Below, piece after piece: positions 1-10,556 of a stretch of DNA of 64,000 nucleotides. The first letter of the stretch is position 1; the number at the start of each line of letters is the position of its first letter. The translations under genes and the position numbers were made by a program. Location of the stretch: assembly GCA_030998225.1 (NCBI GenBank), contig JAPYXD010000701.1, positions 8,726,501 to 8,790,500 of the forward strand. Reading direction: 5' to 3'. The stretch comes from Diplolepis rosae. Taxonomy: Eukaryota > Arthropoda > Insecta > Hymenoptera > Diplolepididae. The notes under the pieces were generated by a model. That model was not told the origin of the DNA. It did not search any database and worked only from the letters and a program-made list of their open reading frames with translations.

Positions 1-657
1 CGATATGACCATCCTGGCGTGTCGACATGAATAAGTCAAAACACGATCTTCAACTTGACCATCCTGGAGAAGTAATTTGAACAATTTAATAGTCAGTCTG
101 ACCAATTCGAAAAATTATAGAAGAACCGTCTAAATATCTAAAAGGTCTCACTGACTAACCAACTAACGTTGGGCTCAGACATTCATCTTTTGTCCTTTAA
201 TCTTAAACTTTTCATTCCAGAAAGAAAAAAATAGTTATTATGACGGGTGGACAATTAAAAATGGTTCAATGGATTCGTATCCAACGCTTCCAATAATGCC
301 AGCGTAGAAAAATGGCCATTTTCATGTTTTCCGGACATTAAAAAAATTCTTCCAAGATTTTAAACAGGAAAGTTTTTACAGAAGAATCTCAAGTGCTATG
401 AATTGTTCTCGACATGTTACCAAATAATTTTACGTGAGAAAGCGAAAAAAACTGCATCAGACAGATGATTTCTTAATCCCCGCTAAGTATTTAGATGTAT
501 TTATTATTGGTGTATCTTAAAAATTTCAGAAGTTATGGGAAAACTAACAAATGCCGCGACAAAGAATATGTATAGAAATCGTAACGTCTTTAGGTACCCG
601 AAGCCGGAACTAGAACTTTGCTATATCAATACAGGAACTACTTCAGAGTAATTTTTT
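1..657. other. Unassigned AT-rich DNA
   Basis: No coding region or RNA gene is visible. The motif GACCATCCTGG occurs twice about 50 bp apart near the left edge (around 7 and 57), so the window may start inside a short tandem repeat. The rest is AT-rich with no open frame of note, up to the start of the satellite array. Confidence 0.4.
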
Positions 658-2962
658 TATATAGAGAGAATCAAGAGCACTTAATTAGCACTAAATTCCT
701 GTATAAAATATAATTCAATGTGAGTGTAAGTTATAGAATTTTACGTGCCGGAGTTGTAGCTTAGTGGAAGCTAGCACTCCGACAATATGAAAGATAAATA
801 AAAGTGCTACGTTTATGTACATAGAGGGAATCAAGAGTACTGAATTAGCACTAAATTCCTGTATAAAGTATAATTCAATGTCAGTATTAGTTTTCGAATT
901 TTGCGTGCCGGAGTTGTAGCTTAGTGGAAGCTAGCACACCGACAAAATAAGAGATAAATAAAAGTGCTACGTTTATGTACATAAAGGGATTCAAGAGCAC
1001 TTAATTAGCACTAAATTCCTGTATAAAGTATAATTCAATGTGAGTATAAGTTATAGAATTTTACGTGCCGGAGTTGTAGCTTAGCGGAAGCTAGCACTAC
1101 GAAAATATGAAAGATAAATAAAAGTGCTACGTTTATGTACATAGAGGGAATCAAGAGTACTGAATTAGCACTAAATTCCTGTATAAAGTATAATTCAATG
1201 TGAGTATTAGTTTTCGAATTTTGCGTGCCGGAGTTGTAGCTTAGTGGAAGCTAGCACACCGACAAAATAAAAGATAAATAAAAGTGCTACGTTTATGTAC
1301 ATAAAGGGATTCAAGAGCACTTAAGTAGCACTAAATTCCTGTATAAAGTATAATTCAATGTGAGTATAAGTTATAGAATTTTACGTGCCGGAGTTGTAGC
1401 TTAGCGGAAGCTAGCACTCCGAAAATATGAAAGATAAATAAAAGTGCTACGTTTATGAACATAGAGGGAATCAAGAGCACTGAATTAACACTATATTCCT
1501 GTATAAAGTACAATTCAATGTGAGTATTAGTTTTCGAATTTTGCGTGCCGGAGTTGTCGCTTAATGGAAGCTAGCTCTCCTACGACTTTAAAAATAAATA
1601 AAAGTGCTACGTTCCTGTACATAGGGGGAATCAAGAGCACTGAATTAGTACTAAGTTTCTGTATAAAGTGCAATTTAATGTGGGTATAAGTTATCGAATT
1701 ATACGTGCCGGAGTTGTAACTTAGTAGAAGCTAGCACTCTGGCGATTTAAATAGATAACATAGAGGGAATTAAGAGCACTTAATTAGCACCAAATTCCTG
1801 TATAAAGTATAATATAATGTGAGTATAAGTTATAGAATTTTACGTGCCGGAGTTGTAGCTTAGCGGAAGCTAGCACTCCGAAAATATGAAAGATAAATAA
1901 AAGTGCTACGTTTATGTACATAGAGGGAATCAAGAGCACTGAATTAACACTATATTCCTGTATAAAGTACAATTCAATGTGAGTATTAGTTTTCGAATTT
2001 TGCGTGCCGGAGTTGTCGCATAGTGGAAGCTAGCTCTCCCACGTCTTTAAAAATAAATAAAAGTGCTACGTTCCTGTACATAGAGGGAATCAAGAGCACT
2101 GAATTAGTACTAAGTTCCTGTATAAAGTACAATTCAATGTGGGTATAAGTTATCGAATTTTACGTGCCGGAGTTGTAGCTTTACAGAAGCTAGAACTCCG
2201 GCGATTTATATAGATAACATAGGGGGAATTAAACGTACTTAATTAGCACCAAATTCCTGTATAAAGTATAATTCAATGTGAGTATTAGTTTTCAAATTTT
2301 GCGTGCCGGAGTTGTAGCTTAGCGGAAGCTAGCACTCCGACAATATGAAAGATAAATAAAAGTGCTACGTTTATGTACATAGAGGGAATCAAGAGCACTG
2401 AATTAGCACTATATTCCTGTATAAAGTATAATTCAATGTGAGTATTAGTTTTCGAATTTTGCGTGCCGGAGTTGTAGCTTAGTGGAAGCTAGCTCCTCTA
2501 CGACTTTAAAAGTAAATGAAAGTGCTACATTCCTGTACATAGAGGGAATCAAGAGCACTGAATTAGTACTAAGTTCCTGTATAAAGTACAATTCAATGTG
2601 GGTATAAGTTATCGAATTATACGTGCCGGAGTTGTAGCTTAGCGGAAGCTAGCACTCCGACAATATGAAAGATAAATGAAAGTGCTACGTTTATTTACAT
2701 AGAGGGAATCAAGAGCACTGAATTAGCACTATATTCCTGTATAAAGTATAATTCAATGTGAGTATTAGTTTTCGAATTTTGCGTGCCGGAATTGTAGCTT
2801 AGTGGAAGCTAGCTCTCCTACGACTTTAAAAATAAATAAAAGTGCTACGTTCCTGTACATAGAGGGAATCAAGAGCACTTGATTAGCACTAAATTCTTGT
2901 ATAAAGTATAATTCAATGTGAGTATTGGTTTTCGAATTTTACATGCCGGAGTACTAGCTTCA
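658..2962. repeat. 160-bp satellite array, about 15 units, dimeric organisation
   Basis: The marker GTGCCGGAGTTGTAGC recurs at 745, 905, 1065, 1225, 1385, 1545, 1705, 1844, 2004, 2164, 2303, 2463, 2623 and 2783, with a diverged last copy at 2943. Spacing is exactly 160 bp, except for two 139-bp steps caused by the same 21-bp loss (1705 to 1844 and 2164 to 2303). Two unit types mostly alternate: A has TTATAGAATTTTAC before the marker and B has TTTTCGAATTTTGC. The true repeat is therefore often a 320-bp dimer. The period is not a multiple of three, so the array is not coding. Each unit has an AATAAA-like stretch after the marker. The 20 bp outside both edges do not continue the unit. Confidence 0.95.
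745..779. repeat. Imperfect hairpin in satellite unit (representative copy)
   Basis: CGGAGT pairs with ACTCCG and, two mismatches further in, TAGCTT pairs with AAGCTA around the loop AGTGG. This gives 12 paired bases. The same hairpin recurs in most A-type units (for example 1065, 1385, 1844, 2303, 2623). B-type units lose part of the outer stem but keep the inner one. TAGCTTAGTGG also fits the Pol III A-box consensus TRGCNNAGYNGG. No B box follows at a usable distance, so this is not a tRNA gene. Confidence 0.75.
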
Positions 2963-5490
2963 GTATTAATTAAAGAAAAATTACGCAGCACGAAATTTAT
3001 TTTATGCAACACAAAGTAGCACTAAATAAGCACTAAATTCTAAAGTAGTTTCTTTGTTGATATAGCAATGTTGTAATTCCAGCATCAGGGACCTGAAATG
3101 TTTGTCTTGTCTGATCAGAAAAAATAAAATTTTGTTCAAGACCATAATAACATTTCTTTTTCCCTGCAATTGATGGATCTGTACAGTTAGAATAAATTTA
3201 AAAATAGAAGGATCAAAGGGGAACGAGGTCTCCATATTCTTCGAAATTTATACAGGAAGGTTAAAAAGCTACTTAGAAAGTCAGGTTAACTACTTGGTTT
3301 GGCCATGGTCCGAGCGGGAGGTGAAATGAAATCGCATTGGTAGACCCGATTTCCATTGACCGGAATTCATTTATTGCCATTCATTTCCATTTATCTCGAA
3401 TAGCTATGAATAGTAATTAACAGAGTTAAACTAATGGAAATAATCAACGCAATTAACTTCCATCATTATGTGACGTAAACGAAACTTGATTTTCAAACAT
3501 TGCAATTTCCTCGTCACGTCAGACGGGTTTATGAGTGAAAAAGCAATATTTAAAGAATCTCTCAAGACAAGTTAATAAGTCTCAATAAAATACGCACTTC
3601 TAGAGGCATAAATGATCTTTTTTGGTTGTAATCTCTAACATGTGAAATATTGAACCTTTGCAGCTGTAATCAAGCAGCCGGGCGCTCGTTAAACGCGGGA
3701 ATTTTAATTACGCGCGTTATTAACGTGCTTGCTCGAGACCGAAATGAAAAACGAAAGTGAAAGTGAGGATTCCCAGCGGTTGCAGATTTTAGAACTTTGG
3801 TCTCTTCACGAACCAGCAGACAAATCCATTACGTTTGTAGGTTTACAAACTATAGGTACTATTTCAATCCCGTAACTTTTTCCACTTTGTATATGGCATA
3901 AGTTACAGTACCTGTATTGGATAAAGTACTATATCTTCGATTCAATTTCGGTATGTATCAATAATATAGTACTGATTGTGAGTACAATAAAGAAAGCAAC
4001 CCTTACAATTTTTTTTGCTTCGAATATGGATAAGCATCTTGATTAGTAAACAATAACATATTTGTTCAGGTTTTAAATTTCAGGGGGTTTAAATAATTTT
4101 TTAAATCATTCTTAAGTTTCCAATTGACTCTAGATTGTTTCAGAAAGTTTCAGCATCATTCAACGTCCAAAAATTAAAGTTTCCTTAATGAAAACGACTA
4201 AAAATTTGAACAAGCTACTTTGAGTGGCACTTTCCTATTAGAAAATTTTTAAGATAAAATTTTAACGATATTTTAATGTCTTTAGAGTTTTTATAAGAAT
4301 TTAGTCTAAAAATTCGCTGACGCAAATCATAAAATGTATGAATTATTGCAGAAAATTTTATAAAACTCTTTCCTTTTGTGAGTCCTACGATAAAATTCTC
4401 TCACACTTCATAGTTTTTCAGAATAAAAAGATAAATGATAATATTACCGTCTCATTTAATACCCTTTCTTAATACTTTTGTTAGGACACAGCAGGAGAGT
4501 ATTATAAATTATATTTCCACTTTTCTCGTGACATTCCATTTATCCTTCTTTATGTCTTCACTGGAATTTTTCCCGGAAATATAATAATATCCTGATATAA
4601 TAAGATTATACGAGGTTTTCTCTGTGCCTTTTACTTGATCACGACAACTGAGAAATCACAATTGGCAGATACAATTATTGGAAAGACGTCATCGAGAAGT
4701 TCACTAAGGTATGTTATGTACCCAGAACATGCGAACAAAAAAATGTACACCTCTACCCTTTGTAACATGTGTATTTCTTGTTCCACACGAGAAACCAGCT
4801 TGCTAATTCGATCGTCTTGGCGAAAATACGCGCGACAAAGCTTTCTTCTTCAATAAAGACATATTTCTCTACCTCACCAACTCCCTTCTATCGGTCTATC
4901 CTATGATATTAGTCTGGCATCACTGAAGTTATATCTACGAGAAATCATATGTGAGTATAAAGTCTCTTCTATGGATAATTAAGTTATCCAACAAAAGGTT
5001 CGAGAAAGGGCAACTTCCTTTTATTTCCTTGAGGAAAATACCCTTGAAGGTGAAACTGATCTCTTAATTTTATATCCCAAGACAAAAACTAAATAAAAAT
5101 GCCTCAAGCCACCGATTTTAATAATTAAAGATTTATTTTTACACCGAGAGTTGAGTAATCCTGTATTGATAAACTTTTCGGAATCGAACACTTGTTTAGC
5201 AAAGTAAAATAGATTAATTGACGCCTTTCTTTTATTTGATGTTTTCGTAAATATAATGGCGGATACAAATTTTTCTTAAATTCTTGCTAGATGAAAAAAG
5301 TGAAATGGAAAATTCAAGCACAATTTGAATTTCCAGATGTAGATTCTATATAATAATTTATTTTTGCACTCGAAAGTTCAAACCGACAAATTGATATAAA
5401 CTTCGTTAAAATGAGTGAAGCAGAGAAGGTCGAAAATCAGTAATCCCCAACAGAATAAGAAATTAGTTGTCGAAATCCCAAGAATCAGGT
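2963..5490. other. Unassigned intergenic DNA with one CpG-rich patch
   Basis: No exon, RNA gene or mobile element is recognised. Short open frames here (3002-3235 minus, 4635-4856 plus) have no recognisable domain and read as chance frames. A patch around 3660-3800 is unusually CpG-rich for this window (GCAGCCGGGCGCTCG, then ACGCGCGTTATTAACG). It could be a regulatory element, but nothing proves it. Confidence 0.4.
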
Positions 5491-5491
5491 C

Positions 5492-6400
5492 CCCAGGTGC
5501 GAATTTCGGTCGGCTGCCAGAGTTGGACCATCAGGCCACGGTTGGCCCTACTCTGGCGACCAAGGTTTGGTGACCATAGTTGGACCAACTGTGGTAGTTT
5601 CGGATTTACCAACTTTGGCAGCCAACACCGGCAACCCAAGATGTGCCCGAACGTCGGCTCAACCATGGCCCAGATTCGAACCTACTGTCGGGCCAACTTT
5701 GGCGAATTGATTAAGATGACCGTGATAGTTCGGTCGGCCCACCTCTGGGCCATGATTGAACCAATCATCGACATATTATTAATTATATTATACCCGTGCG
5801 GAAATTGCCTTATTTAAAATAATCTTGGAATTAAAATGTAAAAAATTGTATACTATGTAAATTATTACTAACGTACTGTAAAAATATATACTTCTAAAGT
5901 ATACAACTTTTTATTAGATAATGTTTTTGATAAATAAGTTTTTTCCAAATTTCATACAAAAATACTGTATTTTATAGAAAAATTCAGTCATTGAAAGTGA
6001 AAAAATTTCATACCCATAACTGATTAAAATACCTGAAACAAAAAGATTGCTTATTAACAGGGTACAGACCCATCTTTTACGGCCTTTGCAGCAGTAGCTT
6101 ATAAGCGAGATTTTTTTCGGAATATGATAAGCGAGAATAGCCGAGAGGCTTTAGGCGTTAGGAATGCGTTTAGTTATGTAGATAATATAAGGTAGATTAG
6201 AGGGTTCGAATCCAAACGCGAATACGAAATTTTTAATTCAAGCGTGCGATTACAAATAATGTATCAATAATGTACTAATAATGTACCTTATCAGGGCCTG
6301 CTAGTGCCCTGATTTCAATTTCTACACGGGAACAAGCATATTTGGTCCAACTTTAACAAGGTTGGCCCAACCATGGGCCGACGGTCAATTCGCACCTGGG
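5492..6400. mobile_element. Non-autonomous DNA element with imperfect terminal inverted repeats
   Basis: The left end CCCAGGTGCGAATT followed by CGGTCGGC is matched on the opposite strand by the right end, which finishes GCACCTGGG at 6400. The inverted similarity continues inward through GGTTGGCC and GTTGGACCA motifs. A second inverted pair lies inside: CCCGTGCGGAAATTG at about 5792 against CAATTTCTACACGGG ending about 6331. The left arm is rich in repeats of TTGGACCAAC and TTTGGC type, like a degenerate minisatellite. There is no transposase. The 116- and 67-residue frames over the left arm are by-products of the GC-rich repeat. I could not define a target-site duplication. Confidence 0.65.
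6110..6270 (+). repeat. tRNA-derived SINE head (A box and B box)
   Basis: TAGCCGAGAGG at 6138-6148 matches the Pol III A-box consensus TRGCNNAGYNGG. GGTTCGAATCC at 6203-6213 is a perfect B box. The 54-base gap is longer than in most tRNA genes, and the flanks do not fold into an acceptor stem. The best reading is a SINE 5' head derived from a tRNA, lying within the TIR-bounded element described at 5492-6400. An AT-rich tail follows. Confidence 0.6.
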
Positions 6401-7167
6401 TTTTCGAAAAGAAGTTTCTAAATTGTAATGTAAGCGAAAGTTGCTTCCGAGTTTTCTCCAGGATTCAACAGTGAATTCAATTCTTTGATGGGTTGCTATT
6501 TTCTCCCGATTAATAGTTAATAAGAATGAGCTTGCATATTGGTGCGTAAATCTACTCTGTTTATAATACATACATATATAATCTTCTTTGTAGATGCTGG
6601 TGATTTTCAAAGCTTTCCTTTCCAGCACAGTACCTCTCCTATGTACAGAGAATACAGAGTACCTTAAAGTATCCAGTAGACGTAACATGAATTCGGTATT
6701 CTGGAAACGTGTATTCCAAATGCGAATCCTTGAGTCCGTCGAAGGATACGAATTGTTGAGTGGATGGTGCTGGACTAAAAAGAAGGGTTGGTGCTTAAAA
6801 TAGACGAGAAATTGGTAGCAACCGAATAATTCCAGGCTGGATCTCACCTGAATCTACTCTCTTACCGTACTATTATTCCGGAAACGATGCCTGCATTATC
6901 GACTTCCGCTCAACGAATCGAACTGGCCGGTATTGAAGTGGGTACAACACAAGACATCGACCTACTTTTCCTTATCCTCTCCAAAGGATCCCTAAATCCT
7001 TGCTTAACAAGAAACGACTAGACGGATTTTCAAATTTTGCATCCCAATTCGTCCCCTTTTTTTTCTCGTAATTCCATTCCAGAATAAACTCGAGACTTCA
7101 AAAACTGCGACAGATAGTTACAATCGTGGATAATCGTCTGACATTTAAATGCTGCTTACTTTCTCAC
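6401..7167. other. Unassigned DNA
   Basis: A 164-residue open frame on the minus strand (6353-6847) overlaps the end of the upstream repeat and has no recognisable domain or coding pattern. I treat it as chance. Nothing else is seen up to the TTAA element. Confidence 0.35.
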
Positions 7168-8127
7168 TTAACCCTTTCAGGGCAGTGGGACGTATACGTC
7201 CCACTTCTTTTTTCGCAGTTTTTCAAGCATTTCTGATACATTTCACCTTGTTTAGTGCACCAGTATTTGATTTTAGACTCTTAAGGGTTCATGTAAAGTA
7301 ATTATCATGAAGAACTTTTTTCGAATAAAATGGGCTGTTCATAAAGTACTAGTCCTATAGCTGTGGCAAATTTTTTTCAGTTAGTTAACACGTAGAACTA
7401 TAACATATATTTTTTACAGAATTTTCGGCATAAGTGCATGTAATCTACCGTATTTGTGATCGATTATTTATCAAATCGTTAAAAAAAATGTTTTTCGGGC
7501 CACTGATTAAGAATATAATGTCAAAATTGAAAAATTCAAAATGGCGGATTCAGAGTGGCGGTTATATTAGTGCAAATTCGCAATTTTTTGCAATTGCTAT
7601 GAAACTTAGTGTATGAGGGTTTTTGATGTCGCTGATTACAAATCTGATGTCAGAACTGCAATTAGCGATCCCGAAAATCCCAGTATACCAAGTTTCGTAG
7701 CAATTCCCGAAACACTTTCGATTTACACTAAAATCAGCGCCATTTTCAATCTTCCATTTTGAATTTTGCAATCCTGACACCAGATTCGTAACCAGCGACC
7801 CAAAAAATACCCATACAAGTTTTGTGTCAATTGTTCGAAAATTACAAAATTAGAGTAAAATAGTCGCCATCTTCTATCCGCTATTTGAAATTTGCTATTC
7901 TGACATCAAATCTGCAATCTACGATTCCAAAAACCCCCATACAACGTGTTTTGTGCAAGTTGTTCGAAAAAATCAACATTATAGTCACATAGTCACCATC
8001 TTGGATCCGACATTTTTAATTTTGCAAATCTGATGCCAGAATCATGATCAGCGATCCCGAAAACCCCTAAGTTACCATTAATAGCAAGAATTAGTTCAAC
8101 AGAAAAATGTGCCCCTGAAAGGGTTAA
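7168..8127. mobile_element. TTAA-bounded piggyBac-like non-autonomous element
   Basis: TTAA at 7168-7171 and at 8124-8127 flank an inverted pair: CCCTTTCAGGGCA at the left and TGCCCCTGAAAGGG at the right. TTAA duplication with CCCTTT-type ends is the signature of piggyBac-superfamily insertions. The 952-bp body has no transposase. Its right half has about four diverged tandem units of roughly 130 bp, each with a phrase like CTGACATCAGATTCGTAATC, an AGCGATCC motif and CCCCATACAAG (near 7630, 7773, 7897, 8030). GCCAT/ATGGC motifs recur once or twice per unit. Confidence 0.8.
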
Positions 8128-8852
8128 AGGGGTCGTCTACTTATTAGGCCTCATTATTACTCTTACTTTACCAATGGATTAAAAGAAAACTACTCAAGAT
8201 TTTTCAATGCGGTTTTTTTCCAGTAGTAGGTTTATTCTTCAACATTTTACATTGTTTTTCATAATTCATTATATCCATCCCCATAGCTAAAACACGCGGT
8301 TGCCCGGGCTTCCATCGAAAGTGTATAGAAAGATGGGGTTACCAACTTTGCGAGTTGAGTGTGTCTGAAAAGTGAGCAACCAAACAAATTTTTGTTATTA
8401 CTTCTATCAGAAGTTGACACGAGCTTTTTGAATTATTTTGTTTTTTTTTCAAAATGGCGGACCTACAAAGTAAAGGTGACGTTTTTTCCATGGATTTAGA
8501 TCCACAATTATTTATTTAAATACTTAACTGAATAAAATTTTGCAAAAATATCAACTTTTGGCGACGTGTTAGCTGAAAAGAACAAAAAAGAGTTTAACTG
8601 GATATATACAGTCCTTCTTGGTGAAACTGGTTACCCCATCTTCAAAAACACAAGTTTTGGAAAATCGACTTTAAAGATTTACGATGTCACGCAAATTTAC
8701 CGCGCGCGGGTGTATTTCACGACCTGTAGCACTCAAACTATGACGAATTTGACTAAATCCATTTAACAGCGTATTTCTCATATCTTTTAGATAAGAAATA
8801 TGTGAAAAAAAAATCGACTTTTTGAAAGAAAAAAAGTAGATGACCCCCTTAA
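8124..8852. mobile_element. Second TTAA-bounded element abutting the first
   Basis: The left end TTAAAGGGGTCGTCTACTT and the right end AAGTAGATGACCCCCTTAA are inverted copies differing at two positions in the first 17. The left TTAA (8124-8127) is the same TTAA that closes the preceding element, so the two sit back to back. The 721-bp body has no transposase. It carries one CAAAATGGCGGAC motif at about 8450 and a CpG-rich GCGCGCGGG at about 8701. piggyBac-like by ends and target site. Confidence 0.75.
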
Positions 8853-10394
8853 GCAACACTCAGATTTCGTATAAAGTAGTACAAATACTCCTGTGATAAT
8901 CCTTTCTACAAAAAGGTTTTAATTGTAATTATAAGAAATGAGAATTCTTTATTCATTCAAATTTTTCGAATTTTTAAATAAATTTACGGATCGAAAATTT
9001 GCGGCACATTAAATTTAAAGTTGACACACTTTAAAAGAAAAAAGATACTTCCGGATAAAGAAGCCTGTAAAAGTACATCGCTTGGTATCTTTTGATTAAG
9101 GCGTTTTAAGTTTTTAAACCGTCTGAAGTTACTTTCTCATTTCCGTACCTGAACTCGGACTTCTGCAATTTCTTTCTGAAAGAAAAAGTTTCTTGAGCAA
9201 GACCCATGATCAAACGATTTAATTATTGATTGGAGAAGTGTGAGGATAAAACTTTATTATCCAAAAGAAGATCGCCAGAGCCTTTGAATCCGGCATTTTT
9301 ACTTCCATGAACAGCTAACTTTACTTCGTGGAATACTTGTGGTATTGCTTGCATTGTAAATTCATGGACCCTTAATTCCAAATTTCTGTAATAAAGAAGC
9401 ATTTTTTGCAAAATGTCATTGGTGAATAAACCTGATGAAGAAATCAAAATAAACAATAAATTTGACTAATTTTTTTTATTTCAATAATTTTATAATTTAT
9501 TTCCATTTCATTTGTGTAATAAAAAATATTTTCACCATTAAATTTATTCGAAAAATGCTTTTTTACTGCCGAAAATTGAAAATAAGATCTTTTCCTATAT
9601 AATTCTAATGGAAGCAATACTAGCAATGCAAATATTTACCAATAATATAGAAATTTTGTCCAAATGTCAAAACAATTTTCTTGTTAATGAAAAATAAACT
9701 GTAATTACAATATTTTAATAAAATTACTTATCTAACATTACCAGTTTATATTGATTATTCGCTTCTTTTACAACCCTTGCCTTGGCAAGTAAGTGAAATA
9801 GTTTTTTAAAGTGTTTTCTCTTCTACAAAAGTTGGCGTTGATCATGAAACGAGGATTTCATTTACAATCTTATTTTCATCCTTGAATATGTGAAGTTTTG
9901 AAGTCGGGTAAGTTTAGAGCTTTTGAGTTTTATGGAGGGTTTGGAGCTGGTTATGAATAGCGAGAAATGTCAATATGAGATTTAATATCCCTGAAACCTG
10001 TAGTAATAATTAGGTACATAACTTCGGTATAAACGCCAAAGTTCGCGGTAGATTACCCACCAACAATAACCACTATTCTCGCAACATATTCCCTCTAAAT
10101 TTTATCTCTAATTTGCGTTTACATTGATAGTTATCATTGAGAAACTTTCTTTAATGAGTTCCAGTAATGTCCATATCCCAATATTCTCTGCTTTATGAGC
10201 CTGAAAATATTTCCACTTCAAACATATTTTTCTACTCATTAAATTTTTGAATTAGCATTGTTATTCTAAAATTATGTTTATGGTGAAGGCACAAACAAAT
10301 TTTCGGATAAACAGTTGATTCATCTTTACTCAAAATGTTAATACGTCTATTCTCTAGGGACGCCTAGTCTAATGGAGAAAACATAAAAACTATG
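8853..10394. other. Unassigned AT-rich DNA
   Basis: No exon, RNA gene or mobile element is recognised. 9450-9740 is extremely AT-rich. The short frames at 9223-9456 and 9444-9626 (minus) have no recognisable domain. Confidence 0.35.
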
Positions 10395-10556
10395 TATTGG
10401 CTTGCCAACAAAGTCATTTCGCTTTTTTCCGCTAGATGCCTTTAGTCGTTCGAAGTCGTTCTTCTCCATTGCTAACTTCAAACCATATATGGTATTTGAC
10501 AGCTGAAGTTTCATAGATTATTCAGTAAAAAAAAAGTTCCAAGTTTTGTTGTTTAT

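Noticed and set aside
745..2800. tRNA genes in the satellite (A-box-like TAGCTTAGTGG)
   Set aside because: No B box at a suitable distance and no cloverleaf. Only the A-box half fits.
658..2962. CRISPR-like or coding tandem array
   Set aside because: The whole 160-bp unit is repeated with no unique spacers, and the period is not divisible by three. It is a satellite.
5467..5817. 116-residue open frame (plus) and 67-residue frame (minus)
   Set aside because: Both read through the GC-rich repeat motif TTGGACCAAC in overlapping frames. No domain.
6353..6847. 164-residue minus-strand frame
   Set aside because: It runs across a repeat border, has no recognisable domain and no splice or promoter context.
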